Source: Plakobranchus ocellatus (Eukaryota; Mollusca; Gastropoda; Plakobranchidae). From it: a DNA stretch of 25,221 nucleotides. A program made the position numbers and the translations under genes. The first letter of the stretch is position 1, and every line of letters begins with the position of its first letter. The notes beneath the pieces were generated by a model, which saw nothing but the letters and a program-made list of their open reading frames with translations, was not told the DNA's origin and ran no database searches. The stretch is taken from contig BLXT01003756.1 of NCBI GenBank assembly GCA_019648995.1, positions 46,282-71,502 of the forward strand, in the 5' to 3' direction. Below, in pieces: positions 23,001 through 25,221 of the stretch.

Positions 23001-24598
23001 TTCTCTTCCTTTAAATTCTAAACTTCTTTAGACAGGAACATGCTGGGACATATTCTAGACTTTAAACTAAGCTTTCAGCTTTCAATAACCAAAAAATAAA
23101 ATTAGAAAAGTTTTTCCAGGATCCTCTTTAGTATTCACTTATCAATTGACACTGAAAACAAAATTTTATTTCTTTTGCACAACAAGAGAGGCAAGTACTA
23201 GAGTTGAAAGGACAAAATAAGATAAGTAAATGCTTATTTTATTTTAACCTTCATTTGCCTAAATAACACTAGAAGTCACTGCAGGCAAATAGTTATTAAG
23301 GAATTGAACTAGAGACAAGGTGGGATGTGATATGATTTGAATAAGATATTCTGTCATTGCTGTATTTTGTTCACTTTGCATGGATCTGGCCAAATCATCT
23401 TATATTGTCTTGGAGATGGTAGGGAAATTTCATCTATTGGATTTTTATTTTGAGGAAAGATATTTGAACAAGTTTACCATAACATTTTACATCAAGTGAA
23501 ATGGTTACATTGTAAGCTCCCTCTTGAAAATCACGTCAAATTTATATAACTCTTGACAATGTTGGTTAAATATTTTTTAAAAGTTCTTACTCAAATATCA
23601 AGGTTTCACAATGGCATAATCTTCATTCATAGTGAGGAGAATTCAACATTTTAAAAGAAGCTGAGAAATCTTTCACAGTCTCTAGTTTATCATCAAATGA
23701 AAAAATAACTCACTTTCAGTCTCAAGTAATTGAATGATAGTTGTCTCCAACTCCTTGATATGCCGTTCTGATTCTTGCAAAATAAGCGCCTGGGACGAAA
23801 AAATAGGAATCATTAAAATTATCAATGTAAAAACTCATTTACTCTTGAAGTTTCATTAAATAGAGTTTAAATACATATCTATGGGCTGTATAATATATAA
23901 GGAGTGGATCATTTTCAGTTTTCACTTCATTCGATCATAAGAGTGAAGTTTAGAGTGAAAAAAAAAATTTGCAGTAATAACTTCAATTGATGCATACAAG
24001 AAATTGGATGAATTTCGGATATAGTCTAAATTTGAGATGATTTGTGAATCTATGATTCAACAATCAAGACAAGACATAGGCTATCCCTTCAAATATATAT
24101 ATAGAAAATGTTTAAGATTTTTTTAATCTGCCACAGCTCATTCAATGATCACCCTTGCAGCTTTATCGATTGCTATCATTGCTATGAAAATGTGGTATTT
24201 AGCACAGAATTTCTTTTTTCTTTGACAAAAGAACATTTTATTGAATTTTATATTAGTAAGGATTCTAAAAGCTTTAGAAAATAAAAAAAAAAAGTCATCA
24301 CAACTGATTTAGTTATTGATCTAGATATAAGGAGAAAAATATATCTAGATCTAGATCTAGATCTAGCCATCTAGATTTGGAGTTTATGTTACTTCAGTGC
24401 ACCGTTGATAAAATAACGTAGACGCTGGTTCCCAAGAATTCATTGTACCTTTGAAATTTTCCTCTTTGCCATATTTTTTACGTTCGGCACTACATATTTC
24501 AGAGCGTCATAGCATGTTGCTACACTTGCTCTCCATTTAGCGTCGCTTTGTCTGCGTTTAGCTTTTGCTTGCAGGGGGCTACTGCCGCGATTCATCAT
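4264..24598 (-). CDS. STRA8/MEIOSIN-like bHLH and HMG-box transcription factor (whole gene, 14 coding exons)
   Basis: Span of a spliced gene encoding about 1098 residues. Exons in transcript order: 24598-24449, 23789-23714, 22755-22644, 21511-21256, 20222-19620, 17679-17589, 15776-15522, 14069-13939, 13699-13499, 9028-8919, 8394-8335, 7759-7697, 7200-6829, 5080-4264. All introns are GT-AG and phase is conserved at every junction, which strongly supports a single gene. The bHLH is at residues about 11-75 and an HMG-box-like region at about 828-911; the long middle is low-complexity, Ser/Asn/Asp-rich and probably disordered. In vertebrates, STRA8 and MEIOSIN act as nuclear partners that switch on meiotic genes in germ cells; that role here is inferred from architecture. 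Weaker points are the non-consensus donors of introns 4, 5, 9 and 10. The family call is less certain than the gene structure, and another bHLH family cannot be excluded without a profile search. Confidence 0.72.
5081..6828 (-). other. Intron 13
   Basis: AT-rich, nothing recognised beyond A/T runs. A single AGGTCA half-site at 5982 has no partner. Confidence 0.6.
6829..7200 (-). CDS. Exon 13: acidic exon before the HMG-like region
   Basis: Residues 703-827. The acceptor is TTGTTATCAG and the donor GG|GTATGA, phase 2. It begins FYDEARSNWEEYQLDSG and is strongly acidic throughout (ITFIEEEIHVVPDFDE, DCDDFD). Vertebrate STRA8 also has a Glu-rich acidic region; whether this corresponds is not decidable by eye. 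No catalytic motif. Confidence 0.74.
7201..7696 (-). other. Intron 12
   Basis: AT-rich, nothing recognised. Confidence 0.6.
7697..7759 (-). CDS. Exon 12: small basic exon
   Basis: A 63-nt exon, residues 682-703, between CATTTACAG and AA|GTGAGT, both strong. It encodes SPDSPVPGVRAPLKCRRKLD. Together with exon 11 it makes a basic, Ser/Pro-rich patch of about 40 residues lying between two acidic ones. Confidence 0.72.
7760..8334 (-). other. Intron 11
   Basis: AT-rich, nothing recognised. Confidence 0.6.
8335..8394 (-). CDS. Exon 11: small basic exon
   Basis: A 60-nt exon, residues 662-682, bounded by TTTTTTGTCTAG and a perfect donor (AT|GTAAGT). It encodes IKLSANGKSSSSEKICKRK. It was found from its splice sites and phase; the open frame on the opposite strand here is a shadow. 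The KSSSSEKICKRK stretch is a possible phosphorylation-linked nuclear localisation signal. Confidence 0.68.
8395..8918 (-). other. Intron 10
   Basis: AT-rich; an A run at 8816-8830. Begins with GTAGCT, so retention gives an immediate in-frame TAG. Confidence 0.6.
8919..9028 (-). CDS. Exon 10: acidic Met/Asp-rich exon
   Basis: Residues 626-662. The acceptor is TCAATCAG. The donor is GG|GTAGCT, a poor match, but it joins in exact phase 2 to exon 11. The peptide DYMDSTTMLDLHDN, then MCMETMDTMDLDDG, is strongly acidic with alternating Met/Leu, like a transcription activation segment. Without splicing the next codon is TAG, so this could also be a terminal exon in some transcripts. Confidence 0.66.
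9442..9745. repeat. Hairpin-rich repeat-derived fragment
   Basis: Contains three perfect short hairpins: CTGCGGA/TCCGCAG (9566-9581), GAGGGGGA/TCCCCCTC (9672-9692) and CCAGGGC/GCCCTGG (9711-9727), plus a 12-C run (9698-9709). CAGTGCTGCCAA (9442) and CAGTGCTTCCAA (9542) recur exactly 100 nt apart. It looks like part of a DNA transposon, but the family is not identified. Confidence 0.5.
10487..10501 (+). repeat. AGGGGAGATAACT motif
   Basis: I recall this short motif, and its reverse GTTATCTCCC, as very common in molluscan repeats. A related TTATCTCCCTT copy is at 14581-14591. Recalled knowledge; no boundary of a full element is visible. Confidence 0.35.
12240..12400. other. Unexplained GC-richer patch in intron 9
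   Basis: About 160 nt with markedly higher GC than its surroundings and an open minus-strand reading (including SHWHGPFSSHGGQAM). It has no splice sites fitting exons 9 and 10. It may be a fragment of a mobile element or a processed copy. Confidence 0.3.
13499..13699 (-). CDS. Exon 9: linker exon
   Basis: Residues 559-625, phase 0 at both ends. The acceptor is TTGATCAG and the donor CAG|GTGATT. The peptide holds an acidic/hydrophobic segment (PDEFCMLPDGDETSFSSLAS, then PWKIVDNPFLENR) that could act as an activation or protein-binding region. Reading through the donor adds 12 codons before a TGA, so an intron-retaining or alternatively ended transcript would make a 637-residue protein without the HMG-like end. 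Confidence 0.68.
13939..14069 (-). CDS. Exon 8: linker exon with basic end
   Basis: Residues 515-558. It begins at a TTCTTAG acceptor in phase 1 and ends AAG|GTACAA in phase 0. The C-terminal part, MVIKRPPRLGTARKK, is basic and could be a nuclear localisation signal. If the donor were skipped, the frame would run into a TAA 62 to 64 nt further on. A 39-bp triple repeat sits just upstream in the intron. Confidence 0.66.
14093..14209. repeat. 39-bp tandem repeat, three copies
   Basis: Units begin AGGATTCA (14093), AGGGTTAA (14132) and AGGAGTAA (14171), exactly 39 nt apart, each with AAATTTCWAGAAACTT and an A-run. The array lies 24 to 140 nt upstream of the exon 8 acceptor in the transcript. 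It is the cause of an artefactual open frame on the plus strand. Confidence 0.85.
15115..15275 (-). mobile_element. tRNA-derived SINE candidate in intron 7
   Basis: On the minus strand it starts GGGGCGTCGGTGGCACAGTG, with an A-box-like GTGGCTAGAGAG and, about 40 nt on, a B-box-like GGTTCCAGCCC (15199-15213 on the plus strand). The GC-rich head contrasts sharply with AT-rich flanks. The 3' end is approximate. Confidence 0.55.
15522..15776 (-). CDS. Exon 7: linker exon with tandem acceptor
   Basis: Residues 430-515. The donor CCTC|GTAAGC is strong. The acceptor is a CAGCAG tandem: splicing at the first gives high end 15776, at the second 15773; both stay in frame and differ by one alanine. The peptide is acidic to neutral (VREVPKDIRPETLSSYTSAE, then VNDRDYGDS) with no recognised domain. 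Confidence 0.72.
16570..16964. mobile_element. TTAA-flanked piggyBac-like MITE candidate
   Basis: The segment starts TTAACCC and ends GGGTTAA, i.e. a TTAA target duplication with CCC...GGG termini, as in piggyBac-type elements. The inner part carries repeated ATACGGATAG-type motifs at about 16805, 16836, 16868, 16921 and 16949, and its G/C content is patchier than the surroundings. There is no transposase frame, so it would be non-autonomous. The terminal inverted repeats beyond CCC are weak, so the call is tentative. Confidence 0.42.
17312..17335. repeat. (AC)n(TC)n microsatellite
   Basis: A compound dinucleotide run, ACACACAC followed by CTCTCTCTCTCT. Confidence 0.85.
17589..17679 (-). CDS. 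Exon 6: short linker exon
   Basis: Residues 400-430, 91 nt. The acceptor is AATATCAG and the donor AAAAG|GTACCA. It encodes EVPSMKLPLKLPKGLGQED, a proline/lysine/leucine-rich stretch. No long open frame marks it out by length; it was placed by splice sites and by exact phase agreement with exons 5 and 7. Confidence 0.62.
17680..19619 (-). other. Intron 5
   Basis: AT-rich with several long T/A runs (for example 17881-17897 and 18673-18686) and a perfect 17-nt direct repeat at 18569 and 18619. No gene seen. Confidence 0.65.
18569..18635. repeat. 17-nt direct repeat, 50-nt period
   Basis: ATGAAAAAGGGCATATC occurs at 18569-18585 and again at 18619-18635. Diverged forms (GCATATCATTTGATAC at about 18183, an inverted CATATGCCTCTTTTTCAT at about 18798) suggest a decayed repeat family. 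Confidence 0.6.
19620..20222 (-). CDS. Exon 5: large low-complexity exon
   Basis: Residues 199-399, phase 0 at both ends; a 201-codon open frame between a TTTCTTTCAG acceptor and a CAG|GTTTGT donor. The composition is rich in Ser, Thr, Asn and Lys with scattered Cys (CSKNCKNSPEC), suggesting a disordered spacer rather than a folded enzyme domain. Near the end a shorter segment, KLKIHIENVKGDFYIISEP, looks like two beta-strands. No family recognised for this part. Confidence 0.75.
20223..21255 (-). other. Intron 4
   Basis: AT-rich. A 119-codon open frame at 20606-20965 on the minus strand lies inside it but has no recognisable similarity and no fitting splice context, so it is treated as non-coding. 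Confidence 0.6.
21256..21511 (-). CDS. Exon 4: linker region
   Basis: Residues 112-198. The acceptor GATTACAG is good; the donor ATG|GTATCA is weaker but is the only one that gives phase 0 into the next exon. It opens with AAHGRRCYNLLQDIKEEVFA, a probable helix, then a Lys/Ala/Ser-rich stretch (KANVKNKLKEGPARG). No recognised domain. Phase continuity on both sides supports it as coding. Confidence 0.7.
21512..22643 (-). other. Intron 3
   Basis: Holds the SINE-like copy at about 22420-22576; the rest is AT-rich without recognisable features. Confidence 0.65.
22420..22576 (-). mobile_element. tRNA-derived SINE candidate in intron 3
   Basis: On the minus strand the head has a polymerase III A-box-like stretch (TGGCACAATCGTCAGAGCA, 22572-22554) and, about 45 nt on, a B box GGTTCAAAACC inside GTGGGTTCAAAACCCA, close to the GGTTCRANNCC consensus. 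The downstream body ends in a GC-rich patch near 22430. The ends are approximate and no target-site duplication was found. It is not a functional tRNA: the anticodon arm is not convincing. Confidence 0.5.
22644..22755 (-). CDS. Exon 3: basic linker after the bHLH
   Basis: Residues 76-112, entered in phase 1 and left in phase 2 at a strong donor (AT|GTAAGA). It contains KKRGKTVLWKEGPNW, CTLEKLRMDFSEKQQRVF and many Lys/Arg, so it could carry a nuclear localisation signal or extend the dimerisation helix. No named domain. A SINE-like repeat begins about 65 bp downstream in the following intron. Confidence 0.7.
22756..23713 (-). other. Intron 2
   Basis: AT-rich, with a T run near 22944-22958. 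No repeat family or gene recognised. Confidence 0.65.
23714..23789 (-). CDS. Exon 2: helix 2 of the bHLH
   Basis: Residues 51-75. The acceptor is CCCAG and the donor AGTGAGT is strong. The peptide ALILQESERHIKELETT followed by IIQLLETE is an amphipathic helix completing the HLH begun in exon 1. The His-Ile-x-Glu-Leu-Glu-x-Thr pattern followed by Leu-Leu matches the spacing I recall for the same part of vertebrate STRA8; this is recalled similarity, not an alignment. An intron splitting the HLH at the start of helix 2 is common in bHLH genes. Confidence 0.8.
23790..24448 (-). other. Intron 1
   Basis: It splits the bHLH coding region. It contains the GATCTA hairpin and hexamer array at 24318-24366; nothing else recognised. 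Confidence 0.7.
24318..24366. repeat. GATCTA hairpin and hexamer array
   Basis: A 12-nt arm GATCTAGATATA (24318-24329) is exactly complementary to 24340-24351 across a 10-nt spacer, and the second arm runs into four or so self-complementary TAGATC units (to 24366). Confidence 0.8.
24449..24598 (-). CDS. Exon 1: start, basic region and helix 1 of the bHLH
   Basis: Encodes residues 1-50 and begins with two consecutive ATG codons (24598 and 24595); an in-frame TAA lies five codons upstream, so the start cannot be much further out without a splice. The basic stretch AKAKRRQSDAKWRAS is followed by helix 1 (VATCYDALKYVV), a loop with PNVKN, and KRKISK, which opens helix 2. The KRKISK motif just before the second helix is typical of bHLH proteins. 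The exon ends AAG|GTACAA in phase 0. The basic region contains several Lys/Arg, but I do not see the His-Glu-Arg triad of E-box-binding class B proteins, so DNA specificity is open. Confidence 0.8.
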
Positions 24599-24606
24599 GC
24601 ATACAT
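24595..24606 (-). promoter_or_regulatory. Three-codon upstream ORF overlapping the start
   Basis: ATG TAT GCA TGA reads from 24606 to 24595 in another frame from the main ORF, and its TGA overlaps the main ATG (ATGA overlap). If the mRNA leader includes 24606, ribosomes starting here would terminate on the main start, allowing reinitiation or repression. Whether the leader extends this far is not visible. Confidence 0.4.
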
Positions 24607-25221
24607 CGATTTAGAACTAATCTATCTAAATTTAGATAGAGATCTAGATCTAGTTCTAGATCTTGAATCAGTTCCGAATAACTATTGTTTTCCTTTAACA
24701 AACAAAATTTTGCAGTTTCAGAGATTCAAGTTAAAAAGGATCTCGATCTTTTTTGAATTAAAACGCGCTGAAAAACTTTTACCGCTTTAGCTTCAGTACC
24801 TCGCCTCGCAGCAGAAGACAAAACGCTCAACAACGGCCTTTGTGGAACTCATCACGCAGTTACATCCCCTGGGCCCAAGTCTGCGGGCCAGACAACAATG
24901 TATTGCTTACATTTCTTTATTGTTAAGGGAATGTTTAACATATACGCGTGTAGACTATACATCTTTTCATTCAAAAGAAAAAAAAAACTTTTCCTTTTTT
25001 AATGCAGTTTCCGATAGTAACATGGCTTTTTTTGTAGAAAGTAAAACCTTTTTTTTTTATTTTAATCGCCATGATGTAATCGCCCTAGCGTAGGAGCATA
25101 CTGTGTACAAAGGGTTATTTGTCGTTGCTATGTACCTAAAAAAAAGACTACAAAAGCCAAAGACTAGTAACTTACGTGCATGTGTGTGTATAGAGAGAGA
25201 AAAGGGGCCTGGGGAGGGGGG
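24607..25221 (-). other. 5' flank and probable promoter region of the bHLH-HMG gene
   Basis: No coding region is supported. It holds a perfect 20-nt palindrome (24621-24640), a GATCTA cluster, a GC-richer patch at about 24785-24900 that may be an untranslated exon or core promoter, and an AG-repeat/G-rich end (25190-25221). I find no paired AGGTCA half-sites that would make a retinoic acid response element and no clear TATA box. Confidence 0.35.
24621..24640. repeat. Perfect 20-nt palindrome upstream of the start
   Basis: The sequence is its own reverse complement over 20 nt (two TCTATCTAAA-type halves). It is followed at once by the self-complementary 10-mer GATCTAGATC (24641-24650) and flanked by inverted 8-mers TAGAACTA (24612-24619) and TAGTTCTA (24651-24658). 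Confidence 0.85.

Noticed and set aside
24842..25093. 83-codon open frame on the plus strand at the right end
   Set aside because: No recognisable motif; the second half is low-complexity Lys/Phe from A/T runs. The GC-rich start fits promoter or untranslated sequence better.
1..25221. CRISPR array, prokaryotic operon or phage region
   Set aside because: No regularly spaced repeats with unique spacers, no dense ORFs; the window is plainly intron-rich eukaryotic DNA.

Overview
This is an AT-rich, intron-rich eukaryotic window with many long homopolymer runs. Frequent TAGATC/CTAGATCT motifs, two tRNA-headed SINE-like copies and the short motif AGGGGAGATAACT suggest a mollusc, most likely a gastropod. 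That assignment is inference, because no species marker is present.

One gene fills most of the window. It lies on the minus strand, from a start codon at 24598 to a TAA at 4264-4266. I assembled 14 coding exons by hand. Every intron is GT-AG and reading phase is kept across all 13 junctions, giving 3297 nt of coding sequence and a protein of about 1098 residues. The N-terminus (exons 1-2) is a basic helix-loop-helix domain. The last exon begins with an HMG-box-like region, followed by acidic and hydrophobic stretches. A bHLH at one end and an HMG box at the other is the architecture of the meiosis-entry regulators STRA8 and MEIOSIN (BHMG1). The second bHLH helix (HIKELETT, then LL) also resembles STRA8. 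I call it a STRA8/MEIOSIN-like transcription factor without deciding between the two.

Layout: 1-4263 is non-coding, with a possible end of a plus-strand transcript near 1330 and a 71-bp tandem duplication at 3694-3835. 4264-9028 holds exons 14 to 10. 9029-13498 is the largest intron, with repeat-derived GC-rich patches. 13499-24598 holds exons 9 to 1, with introns containing a TTAA-flanked MITE candidate (16570-16964), two tRNA-derived SINE candidates (about 15.2 and 22.5 kb), a 39-bp triple repeat next to exon 8, and short palindromes around the start codon. 24607-25221 is the 5' flank.

There is no second gene, RNA gene, CRISPR array or bacterial-type operon that I can support.
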